This document shows, piece by piece, positions 1 through 6,113 of a stretch of DNA of 8,427 nucleotides. The stretch spans positions 26,316-34,742 of the forward strand of contig PXQL01000003.1 in NCBI GenBank assembly GCA_003021335.1, read 5' to 3'. How positions within the stretch are numbered: position 1 is the stretch's first letter; every line of letters begins with the position of its first letter. Made by a program: the position numbers and the translations under genes. Below the pieces are notes generated by a model. That model did not search any database. It worked only from the letters and a program-made list of their open reading frames with translations, and had not been told where the DNA came from. Source of the stretch: Halobacteriales archaeon QH_10_67_13 (GTDB lineage: Archaea > Halobacteriota > Halobacteria > Halobacteriales > Haloarculaceae).

Positions 1-1
1 C

Positions 2-535
2 AAGCGCAACACCTACCAGCAAAACATCGCCGGACGGACGAGTTTCAACTTCGTCGACGGGACGATCGCCTTCGACGCACACGACCTGCTGCTGGTGGTC
101 GTCGCCGGGACGCTGATGCTCGGGACACACTTCATCCTCCAGCAGTCGAAGCTCGGCAAGGCGATGCGGGCGATGGCGGACAACAAGGACCTCGCCCAGG
201 TGACCGGGATCCCGACCGAGCGGGTCATCCAGTTCACGTGGATCCTCGGCGGGGCGCTCACCGGCGCCGCCGGCTACACCTGGGTGTTGTGGCGCGGGAC
301 CTTCGGCTGGTTCGACGGCTGGCTGTTCTTACTCCTGGTGTTTGCGGCGGTCATCCTCGGCGGGATCGGATCGATCTACGGCGCGATCGTTGGCGGCGTC
401 GTCATCGGGCTCACCTTCGATCTCTCGACGATATTTATCCCGCCGTCGCTCGCCCGAGCCGCCGCGTTCGCGCTGATGATCGTTGTGCTGGTCGTTGCTC
501 CGTCCGGTATCTTCCGCGGGAGGACGACGGCGTGA
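2..535 (+). CDS. livH: LivH-type ABC importer permease, C-terminal part (5' end outside window)
   Basis: This is the C-terminal 177 residues of a membrane permease of the branched-chain amino acid (HAAT) ABC importer family; the reading frame is open from the first bases, so the start lies upstream. Visible are several hydrophobic membrane segments (for example LLLVVVAGTLMLGTHFIL, and FLLLVFAAVILGGIGSIYG near the end). Between them is the cytoplasmic coupling loop LGKAMRAMADNKDLAQVTGI followed by a Gly/Ala-rich helix (ILGGALTGAAG). In this family that loop contacts the ATPase subunits. The protein would pair with the LivM permease encoded next to form the substrate path. Its TGA stop overlaps the GTG start of livM by four bases, so the two are probably translationally coupled. 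The substrate class (amino acid, urea, amide or other) cannot be told from this fragment. Confidence 0.93.
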   Translation, partial: KRNTYQQNIAGRTSFNFVDGTIAFDAHDLLLVVVAGTLMLGTHFILQQSKLGKAMRAMADNKDLAQVTGIPTERVIQFTWILGGALTGAAGYTWVLWRGTFGWFDGWLFLLLVFAAVILGGIGSIYGAIVGGVVIGLTFDLSTIFIPPSLARAAAFALMIVVLVVAPSGIFRGRTTA

Positions 536-545
536 GCGAGACCGA
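531..545 (+). promoter_or_regulatory. GTGA stop/start overlap, first copy of a 15-base repeat
   Basis: The sequence CGTGAGCGAGACCGA contains the livM start GTG (532) overlapping the livH stop TGA (533-535). The same 15 bases recur exactly at 2853-2867, where livF starts inside the end of livG. No Shine-Dalgarno-like purine run sits at a useful distance, so start selection probably depends on re-initiation by ribosomes finishing the upstream gene. This placement, together with the MSETE protein start, is why GTG 532 was chosen over the longer upstream open frame. Confidence 0.6.
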
Positions 546-1926
546 AGCACCCGCCGAGGCCTCCGACGGGGGCCTTTTCGACCGGGGCGGGAACGACTTA
601 TTGCTGATCGGGGCCGTGCTTGCGGCCATTTACCTCGTGTACGCCGGGGTGGCCGTGCTGTTGGACCTTCGGGTGGCCGGCACGCTCATCGACCTGACCC
701 GGTGGATCGGGCTCTTCGCGATCGTGACGCTCGCATTGAACCTCCACTGGGGATACACCGGCCTGTTCAATATCGGGGTCGTCGGGTTCATGGGCGTTGG
801 CGTCTACGCTACGGCGGTCGCCTCGAAGCCCGTTGCCACCGACGCTGCGGCCGGCGCGACCGGCGGCTTCGGGCTTCCGCTGTGGCTCGGGATCATCATC
901 GGGGGGATCGTCGCCGGACTGTTCGGGCTGGTGATCGCGCTGCCGGCGCTCCGGCTGCGGGCCGACTACCTCGCAATCGTCACGGTCGCGGTCAGCGAGA
1001 TTCTCCGGTTCGTGTTCCGCAACCGTTCGATCGCGAGTTTCGACGTCGGTGGACGGTCGGTCGGGCTTGGCGGCGGCGACGGGCTCCAGCTCGACTGGGG
1101 GAGCGAGGCCGAGCTGTTGCTCGATGCGCTCTTTCTGGGGGGCGTGTACGACTGGCTGGTTAACACGCTCGAGGGAACCGTCGCCGGGAACCCGGAGGCG
1201 ATCGCGGACGGCATCGTCTACGGCCTCATCCTGATCGCGTTCGTTATCGGGTACTATCTGCTCTTACAGCGGATGGCAAACTCCCCGTTCGGACGCGTAC
1301 TGAAGGCGATTCGCGAGGACGAGGAGGCGGCGGGATCGCTCGGTAAAGACACCGCCCGATTCAAGCTGATCGTGTTTATGATCGGCTGCGGACTGATGGG
1401 CGTGGCCGGGGTCGTCTGGTTCATGAACGCCGGCGGCCAGGGGACAATAAACAGCACGCAGTTCCGCCCGGAGCTGACCTTCTACGTGTGGATCGCGCTC
1501 ATCATCGGCGGGGCCGGGTCGAACACCGGGAGCGTCCTCGGAGGCGCGATATTCGCCGCCGTGCTGTTTCAGGGGCCCCGGTTTCTTCAGGACGTCATCA
1601 GGGAGTTCGTCAACCTCCAACAGGCCCCGCTGGGAGACGTGCCGGGCAGCTTCGGGGCCGCGATGGCCCCGGTCTCCGGGAACCTCGATGTCGTGCCGCT
1701 TCTCCTGTACACGGCCTCACGGATCTCCGATATGCAGCTGCTCATCATGGGGCTGGTGTTGATCTGGCTGATGCACAACCGTCCGGAGGGAATGCTCGGT
1801 CACCGGAAGGAACACGCCGCGGCAGTGTCGCTCGACCGGCCCGAGGACACCTCCTCGAAGGGGTTCGCCCTGACGACCGACGGCGGAACGACCGATGCGA
1901 CCGACGGGGGGCAAACGGATGAGTGA
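532..1926 (+). CDS. livM: LivM-type ABC importer permease
   Basis: This 464-residue protein is the second membrane permease of the HAAT-family importer. It has many hydrophobic segments: about residues 23-45, 57-70, 79-95, 117-140, 225-246, 278-298, 316-345 and 400-415. The family coupling loop spans about 254-292 (GRVLKAIREDEEAAG, then a Gly-rich helix) and would contact LivG/LivF. The LHWGYTGLFNIGVVGFMGVG stretch (71-90) and LRLRADYLAIVTVA (140-153) are typical of LivM. The protein is longer than common LivM proteins because of loops near 165-225 and 347-398 and a hydrophilic, acidic Thr/Asp/Gly-rich tail from about 425. Start is GTG 532, overlapping the livH stop; the frame is open upstream to 238, but that part overlaps livH and reads as Arg-rich shadow. 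The 3' end overlaps livG by eight bases. Confidence 0.93.
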   Translation: MSETEAPAEASDGGLFDRGGNDLLLIGAVLAAIYLVYAGVAVLLDLRVAGTLIDLTRWIGLFAIVTLALNLHWGYTGLFNIGVVGFMGVGVYATAVASKPVATDAAAGATGGFGLPLWLGIIIGGIVAGLFGLVIALPALRLRADYLAIVTVAVSEILRFVFRNRSIASFDVGGRSVGLGGGDGLQLDWGSEAELLLDALFLGGVYDWLVNTLEGTVAGNPEAIADGIVYGLILIAFVIGYYLLLQRMANSPFGRVLKAIREDEEAAGSLGKDTARFKLIVFMIGCGLMGVAGVVWFMNAGGQGTINSTQFRPELTFYVWIALIIGGAGSNTGSVLGGAIFAAVLFQGPRFLQDVIREFVNLQQAPLGDVPGSFGAAMAPVSGNLDVVPLLLYTASRISDMQLLIMGLVLIWLMHNRPEGMLGHRKEHAAAVSLDRPEDTSSKGFALTTDGGTTDATDGGQTDE

Positions 1927-2857
1927 CAGCGACCTCAACGGGTCCGAGGTCGCGACCGACACCCCCGCCGAGGGCGACCACGCCGACGGGGAAGTCGAGA
2001 CCGGGGCCGACGCCGACGCGGCGGCCGAGACCGACTCCCGGGGGCTCCAGGCGGCCGGCTCGGAGACAACAGACGACGGCTCGAACCCGCCGCTGCAGGT
2101 CGAGGGCTTACACAAGTCCTTCGGGGGGATCACAGCCGTCGACGGGACCTCCTTCGAGGTCGCGGCGGGGTCGCTCACCGGACTGATCGGCCCGAACGGG
2201 GCCGGAAAGTCGACGACGTTCAACTGCATCACCGGCGTCCACGAGCCCGACAGCGGCCTCGTCCGGCTCAAGGGCGAGGACATCACAGGGCTCGCGCCCC
2301 ACGACATCGCCGACCGCGGGTTGGTTCGAACGTTCCAGATCGCCCGGGAGTTCGCCGAGATGACCGTCCTCGAGAACATGATGCTGGCGCCGATGCACCA
2401 GCGCGGCGAGACGCTGTGGCGGAGCATCCTCCCGGGCACCCGCGATAGCGTGATCGAACAAGAGCAGGAGGAATTAGAGCGGAGCTGGGAGGCCTTAGAG
2501 TTTTTCGAGATCGATCACCTGGCCGACGAGTACGCGAAGAACCTCTCAGGGGGACAGCGAAAGCTGCTCGAACTCGCGCGGGCGCTGTTGACCGACCCGG
2601 ACGTGTTGCTGTTGGACGAGCCCTTTGCCGGCGTGAACCCCTCGCTTGAGGAGCGGCTCCTGGATCATATCCACGAGCTGAGCGACAGCGGGTACACCTT
2701 CCTCATCGTCGAACACGACATGGACCTGATCATGCAAAACTGCGAGCGCATCGTCGTCTTACACCAGGGACGGGTGCTCACGAAGGGAACGCCCGACGAG
2801 GTCAGATCGGACGAGCGCGTACTCGAGGCGTACCTCGGGGGTGAGGTGGAGTCGTGA
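1919..2857 (+). CDS. livG: LivG-type ABC transporter ATP-binding protein
   Basis: This 312-residue cytoplasmic ATPase would power the importer together with LivF. Visible motifs are Walker A GPNGAGKST (91-99), Q-loop glutamine in RTFQ (Q140), signature LSGGQ (209-213), Walker B VLLLDEP (229-235) and the H-loop histidine in VEHD (H266). The helical insert after the Q-loop and the GKTPDEV-like end (KGTPDEV, AYLGG) fit LivG. The first 58 residues are a very acidic, low-complexity extension of Asp, Glu, Ala and Thr that precedes the usual start of the family (LQVEGLHKSFGG); its role is unknown and may be solubility in high salt. Start ATG 1919 overlaps the livM stop by eight bases; the in-frame ATG-like codon at 1895 would lengthen the overlap and lacks the MSDSD start. 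The stop overlaps livF by four bases. Confidence 0.95.
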   Translation: MSDSDLNGSEVATDTPAEGDHADGEVETGADADAAAETDSRGLQAAGSETTDDGSNPPLQVEGLHKSFGGITAVDGTSFEVAAGSLTGLIGPNGAGKSTTFNCITGVHEPDSGLVRLKGEDITGLAPHDIADRGLVRTFQIAREFAEMTVLENMMLAPMHQRGETLWRSILPGTRDSVIEQEQEELERSWEALEFFEIDHLADEYAKNLSGGQRKLLELARALLTDPDVLLLDEPFAGVNPSLEERLLDHIHELSDSGYTFLIVEHDMDLIMQNCERIVVLHQGRVLTKGTPDEVRSDERVLEAYLGGEVES

Positions 2858-2867
2858 GCGAGACCGA
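2853..2867 (+). promoter_or_regulatory. GTGA stop/start overlap, second copy of the 15-base repeat
   Basis: Exact second copy of CGTGAGCGAGACCGA (first at 531-545). Here GTG 2854 starts livF inside the livG stop TGA (2855-2857). Both downstream proteins therefore begin MSETE although one is a permease and the other an ATPase. This suggests the segment is kept, or was copied, as a translation-coupling start rather than for the protein sequence. Confidence 0.6.
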
Positions 2868-3633
2868 GTCTGCGGCGAGTGCACAACGCCGCGACGGAGA
2901 CGCCGCGACGAACGTACGGCGGTGGTCAGACTCGTTGCTGTCGGTGCGCGATCTCGACGCCGGGTACGGCGACCTCCAGATCCTCTCGGAGGTCGACATG
3001 GACGTTCGCGAAGGGGAGTACGTCACTATCGTCGGGCCGAACGGCGCCGGCAAGTCGACCGTCATGAAGTCGGTGTTCGGGCTGACAAACCGCATGGACG
3101 GGACCGTCACCTTCGACGGGACGGAGATCACCCAGATGGCCCCCGAGCGGATCATCTACGAAGGGATCGGCTACGTGCCCCAAAGCGACAACGTGTTCAA
3201 CAACATGTCCGTCAGAGAGAACCTCGAGATGGGCGCGTACATCCTCGACGACGTGCCCGAGGACGCCCTCGCCGAGGTGTACGAGCGGTTCCCGATCCTC
3301 GAGGAGCGAACCGACCAGAAGGCCGGGACGATGAGCGGCGGGCAACAGCAGATGCTCGCGATGGGGCGGGCGCTGATGCTCGACCCCGACCTGTTGTTGC
3401 TCGACGAGCCCTCGGCGGGGCTCGCGCCGGACCTCGTCGACGAGATGTTCCAGAAGGTCGGAGAAATAAACGACGACGACACGTCGATTCTCATGGTCGA
3501 GCAGAACGCAAAAGAGGCGCTGCGACAGTGCGATCGCGGGTACGTCCTCGTCGACGGCGAGAACCGCTACGAGGATACCGGCGACGCGCTGTTGGCCGAC
3601 CAGCAGGTCCGACAGGACTTCCTGGGCGGCTGA
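2854..3633 (+). CDS. livF: LivF-type ABC transporter ATP-binding protein
   Basis: This 259-residue protein is the second ATPase of the importer. Motifs are Walker A GPNGAGKST (61-69), Q-loop glutamine in YVPQ (Q110), signature MSGGQ (160-164), Walker B LLLLDEP (180-186) and D-loop SAGLAPD (187-193). The position that is histidine in most ABC ATPases is glutamine here (VEQN, Q217), which is the normal LivF pattern and helps separate it from LivG. The first 26 residues are a hydrophilic extension before the family core, which starts at SLLSVRDLDAGYG. GTG 2854 is chosen for its four-base overlap with livG and because the core follows directly. It is the last gene of the operon visible here; transcription continues towards a convergent gene. 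Confidence 0.95.
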   Translation: MSETESAASAQRRDGDAATNVRRWSDSLLSVRDLDAGYGDLQILSEVDMDVREGEYVTIVGPNGAGKSTVMKSVFGLTNRMDGTVTFDGTEITQMAPERIIYEGIGYVPQSDNVFNNMSVRENLEMGAYILDDVPEDALAEVYERFPILEERTDQKAGTMSGGQQQMLAMGRALMLDPDLLLLDEPSAGLAPDLVDEMFQKVGEINDDDTSILMVEQNAKEALRQCDRGYVLVDGENRYEDTGDALLADQQVRQDFLGG

Positions 3634-3640
3634 GAGACCC

Positions 3641-3665
3641 ACCGGCGATCGCGATCATCGTCGGT
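3641..3665 (+). terminator. hairpin just after livF (possible transcript end)
   Basis: Arms ACCGGCGAT (3641-3649) and ATCGTCGGT (3657-3665) can form a nine-pair stem with one G-U wobble and a seven-base loop, starting seven bases after the livF stop. No T-rich tract follows, and archaeal termination usually depends on one, so a role as terminator or as an RNA 3'-end stabiliser is only suggested. A second, smaller hairpin follows at 3670-3683. The rest of the gap up to 3808 shows no gene. Confidence 0.35.
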
Positions 3666-3669
3666 GCGA

Positions 3670-3683
3670 CACTCGAGAGAGTG
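3670..3683. repeat. small perfect inverted repeat in the livF / substrate-binding protein gap
   Basis: CACTC (3670-3674) and GAGTG (3679-3683) flank the four-base loop GAGA. Being symmetric, it would form in RNA from either strand and lies between two convergent genes. The stem is short, so chance occurrence is plausible. Confidence 0.3.
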
Positions 3684-3808
3684 AGTGCCGCCCGTACTGT
3701 CGCCGTTATGAGCGGGACGAAGACGGCGCGGCGGTCGCCGATTTCCGGGACCGGGCCATCCCGATCGTCGCTGGAGACCGGAGCCGGCCGAGAAGCTGGC
3801 GAGCCGGA

Positions 3809-5215
3809 TCAGGGGTTGAGCGCCGACTCGACCGCGGAGCTGTACGATGAAGAGCCCTGCGGGTAGCCGATCTGATCTGCGACCTCGCCGCCGAACTCGT
3901 CGCTCTCGAAGACCTCGGTGAAGCGCTGACTGAGCTGCTGTCCGTAGTCGTTGTCGACGTACAGCGTCGACACCCGGCTCACGCCGAGCTGTTCTGCCAT
4001 TACCTGCGCGTCGACTCGCCCCTGGAGAATGTCAGACGGTGCGGTACGGAAGATGTAATCGTCGTCCTCGAGGTTCGTCACCGACAGCGCCGTCGAGGAG
4101 GGCGAACAGCCGACGACCTCGTTGGGCGCAAGCACGCCGTCGGAAACCGGGACGTTCCCCCCCGAGGAAGCGGTGCCACAGATGCCCGGAACGCCTGCGT
4201 TGACGAGACTCTGTGCGGCCTCGGTCCCGGCGCTCGAACGGGTTTCGCTGTCCTCGCTGGTAACGTTGACGTCGATGTTAACGTCGCCTTCCTGGACCTC
4301 CACGGCTGCCATCTGTGCGGACGCGATCATGTCCTCGCCGACACTGGCAAGATTACCGCTCGCCGGGAGCAGGATCCCGAGCTCGATGGTCCGGCCGGTG
4401 CCGCCGGGGATCGAGTCGGCGGAGGGTCCGGTACCCTCCGGGTTGTCTCCCTCGAAGCTCAGCGTCTCCGAGATATCGACCTCCTCGGCGCCCTGACCCG
4501 CGAACGTCCAGATCTGGTAGGCTGCGTTTGCCGGGTCGCCCGCATCGTTGAAATTCACGTCCGAGGACGCACCCTGGTAGTTGATGTCCTCACCGGCAGC
4601 GGCCATCTCGATCCCCTCGACGAGGTTCTCCGGAGTCACCTCCGTGCCGCTCGGGTTGGCGACGTTTCGCATCTGATCGCGAACTGCCGTCCCGTCGTTT
4701 TCGCCGGCGGCAGCGTTCGCGAGCAACAAGACCGCCGCGGAGTCGTACGACTGCGAGCTGAACACGCCGGGAGACCGGTCGTACCGGTCCTGGAAGGCGG
4801 TATTGAACGCCTCCTGTGCCGGACCGCCCGCGGCCGGTGCGGTTCCGGTAAAGTTTTCCATGTCGTTGCCCACCTGTCCGGGAAGTGCCGCGTCCTGCAG
4901 TCCGTCCGGGACCAGAACTTCCTCGCTACCGTCGCTGGCGCTGTAGTAATCCCGGAACAGCTGTTGGCCGTCCTCAGGATATCCGACGATGAACAGGCCA
5001 CCGACGCCGCTGCTTCCGTTGGTGGTCCCCCCGCCGTCGCCGGTCCCGTCGTCACCGCCCTCGTCATCGCCGGTGCCGTCGTCGCCCGAGCCAGTGTCGC
5101 CGTCACCGTCGTCACCGTCGCCGCCGCCACCGATACACCCGGCGAGTGGTACCACACTTGCTGCCCCGATTCCCTTCAACACGTTTCGGCGTCGTGATTT
5201 GTTATCTTCCGGCAT
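3809..5215 (-). CDS. LivJ-type substrate-binding lipoprotein with circularly permuted domain order
   Basis: This 468-residue protein is an extracytoplasmic ligand-binding protein of the LivJ/PBP type I family. It starts with a Tat signal (SRRRNVLKG, residues 7-15) and lipobox LAGC (Cys27, lipid anchor), then a Gly/Asp-rich linker (28-72). The order of what follows is unusual. Residues 73-254 match the normal C-terminal half of the family: GLFIVGYPEDGQQLFRDYY, VLVPDGLQDAAL, GTAPAAGG, FQDRYDRSPGVFSSQSYDSA, and the final YQIWTFAG. A linker (255-274) then leads to the normal N-terminal half: RTIELGILLPASGNLASVG (275-293), EDSETRSSAG, GICGTASSGG (344-353), CSPSSTA (370-376), DYIFRTAPSD (386-395), LYVDNDYGQQL (418-428) and GSSSYSSAVESALNP at the stop. 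In ordinary members GLFIVGYP would come a few residues after that last segment. The frame is uninterrupted and both halves keep ligand-pocket motifs, so it is probably functional. It is convergent with livHMGF and may serve that importer, but this rests on proximity. Confidence 0.88.
   Translation of the reverse strand: MPEDNKSRRRNVLKGIGAASVVPLAGCIGGGGDGDDGDGDTGSGDDGTGDDEGGDDGTGDGGGTTNGSSGVGGLFIVGYPEDGQQLFRDYYSASDGSEEVLVPDGLQDAALPGQVGNDMENFTGTAPAAGGPAQEAFNTAFQDRYDRSPGVFSSQSYDSAAVLLLANAAAGENDGTAVRDQMRNVANPSGTEVTPENLVEGIEMAAAGEDINYQGASSDVNFNDAGDPANAAYQIWTFAGQGAEEVDISETLSFEGDNPEGTGPSADSIPGGTGRTIELGILLPASGNLASVGEDMIASAQMAAVEVQEGDVNIDVNVTSEDSETRSSAGTEAAQSLVNAGVPGICGTASSGGNVPVSDGVLAPNEVVGCSPSSTALSVTNLEDDDYIFRTAPSDILQGRVDAQVMAEQLGVSRVSTLYVDNDYGQQLSQRFTEVFESDEFGGEVADQIGYPQGSSSYSSAVESALNP
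5000..5134 (-). repeat. low-complexity Gly/Asp linker coding repeat of the lipoprotein
   Basis: This part of the substrate-binding protein gene codes for residues 28-72, made almost only of Gly, Asp, Thr, Ser and Glu, in loose repeats such as GDDGTGDDEGG. The DNA is an irregular array of CCGTCG/CACCGTC-like units on the + strand. Such spacers after the lipid-anchored Cys are normal in haloarchaeal lipoproteins. Here the linker ends abruptly at the permuted domain boundary (GVGGLFIVGYP), so the repeat array may have been the site at which coding sequence was lost or joined. Confidence 0.7.
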
Positions 5216-5326
5216 ATGATAAGGCTCGAAAGGTACGTTCATAAATGTTGTCTCCCCAGGCACCGGCCGGGATACGGGGACACACGACCGAGAATGATTG
5301 ATACGTCTGTATAGATAAATCCAGAT
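5216..5326. other. divergent intergenic region between two lipoprotein genes
   Basis: These 111 bases separate the starts of the substrate-binding protein (-) and the DUF3179 lipoprotein (+) and are clearly richer in A/T than the flanking genes. For the + gene (ATG 5327) the element TGATTGATAC (5295-5304) lies at about the right distance for a weak leaderless promoter. ATAGATAAAT (5311-5320) is more TATA-like but sits too close unless the transcript starts inside the gene or serves the other strand. No clear operator palindrome was found. Confidence 0.5.
5240..5247 (-). promoter_or_regulatory. TATA-like element for the substrate-binding protein gene
   Basis: On the - strand this reads CATTTATG. 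Its TTTAT core is centred about 28 bases before the ATG at 5215, the spacing expected for a haloarchaeal TATA box driving a leaderless transcript. An in-frame ATG (5242) lies inside the element. That makes it an unlikely start and supports MPEDNKSRR as the protein N-terminus. A second AT-rich stretch, 5311-5320, lies farther upstream. Confidence 0.45.
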
Positions 5327-6109
5327 ATGAAACGTCGGACCCTGCTGGCGACGGTCGGGGGGGCGGCTTCGCTCGCCGGCTGTGCCGGTCGGCTCGGGGG
5401 CGGCGGCAGATCCGGGGACGACTCCTCCGGCGGAAGCGGATCGGCCGACGACGAGACCGATAACGGATCCGTCGAGACGCTGACCCTCGCCGAGCAGGGA
5501 GTGCCGCCGACGATCTGCGAGGAGTCGCTCTCTCCGGCTGGGATACGGGCGATCGCGGAGCCGGTGTTCGGCGCGCCGGGAGAGTTCCCCGCCGACCCCG
5601 AAGGGTATCACGGGCTGTCCGAGGAGGACACCGTCATCGGGCTGACCGACGGCCAGCGCGCGAGAGCGTACCCGCGGACGGTGTTGAACGTCCATGAGAT
5701 CGTCAACGACACGTTCGGAGCACCGGTGATCGTGACCTACTGTCCGATCTGTCGCAGCGGGATGGTCGCGAAGCGTCGCATCGACGGCGAGGCGACGACC
5801 TTCGACGTCTCGGGGCTGCTCTGGAAGGCCCCGCGGATCCACAGTGCCGCCAGCGAAAAGGACGGCCGGGTGTTTTCCGACAACGAGGCCGGCGTCGCGA
5901 ACAACGGCAATCTCGTGATGTACGACGCCGCGACCGGATCCTACTGGTCGCAGATACTCGCCGCGGCGATCTGCGGCGAGCGCCAGGGCGAGCGGATGAC
6001 GATCCATCCCTCCACCGTCACAACCTGGGGTGAGTGGCGCCGCGATCACCCCGACACCGAGGTTCTGTTGCCGCCGCCGGCCTCGGAGACCGTTGACCCG
6101 CCGATCTGA
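5327..6109 (+). CDS. DUF3179 domain lipoprotein, function unknown
   Basis: This 260-residue protein starts with a Tat-like signal (KRRTLLATVGG) and lipobox LAGC (Cys19), then an acidic Gly/Ser/Asp spacer to about residue 50, so it is expected on the outer face of the membrane. The rest matches DUF3179: IRAIAEPVF (73-81), DTVIGLTDGQRARAYPRTVL (101-120), HEIVND (123-128), VTYCPICRSG (136-145), TTFDVSGLLW (157-166), NLVMYDAATGSYWSQI (195-210) and TTWGEWRRDHPDTEVL (232-247). The CPIC pair (Cys139, Cys142) is the family's redox-like motif; some family members are annotated as having selenocysteine at this site, but both are TGT/TGC-type Cys codons here. About 20 extra residues sit between SGLLW and NLVMYD. 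The protein ends shortly after EVLLPPP, whereas many DUF3179 proteins continue; this may be a short haloarchaeal form. No enzyme activity is established. Start ATG 5327 directly precedes the signal. Confidence 0.85.
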   Translation: MKRRTLLATVGGAASLAGCAGRLGGGGRSGDDSSGGSGSADDETDNGSVETLTLAEQGVPPTICEESLSPAGIRAIAEPVFGAPGEFPADPEGYHGLSEEDTVIGLTDGQRARAYPRTVLNVHEIVNDTFGAPVIVTYCPICRSGMVAKRRIDGEATTFDVSGLLWKAPRIHSAASEKDGRVFSDNEAGVANNGNLVMYDAATGSYWSQILAAAICGERQGERMTIHPSTVTTWGEWRRDHPDTEVLLPPPASETVDPPI

Positions 6110-6113
6110 CAGC

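Noticed and set aside
238..531. Extended N-terminus of LivM upstream of 532.
   Set aside because: This part is Arg-rich shadow of livH; GTG 532 forms a four-base overlap and gives a sensible N-terminus.
1717..3642. Long open frames on the - strand opposite livG and livF.
   Set aside because: They mirror the codon bias of the real genes and carry no recognisable motifs.
3634..3808. A missing normal C-terminal half of the substrate-binding protein after its stop codon, by frameshift or early stop.
   Set aside because: Translating past the stop gives Pro/Arg/Ser-rich sequence with no family motif, and the C-terminal half is already present earlier in the same protein.
2841..3866. A 341-codon open frame overlapping livF.
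   Set aside because: Extremely Arg-rich, typical of a high-GC shadow frame; the livF frame has all ABC ATPase motifs.
3708..3866. A small + strand open frame (about 50 codons) between livF and the substrate-binding protein.
   Set aside because: It runs antisense into the 3' end of a real gene, has biased Arg/Ser/Gly composition and no promoter-like element.
5215..5242. In-frame ATG at 5242 as the start of the substrate-binding protein.
   Set aside because: It lies inside the TATA-like element and would add nine residues before an already complete Tat signal.
5216..6049. The frame of the substrate-binding protein stays open upstream for 278 more codons, antisense to the DUF3179 gene.
   Set aside because: The signal peptide with twin arginines and lipobox begins at 5215, the upstream part is low-quality Arg/Gly-rich sequence, and the DUF3179 gene on the other strand is well supported.
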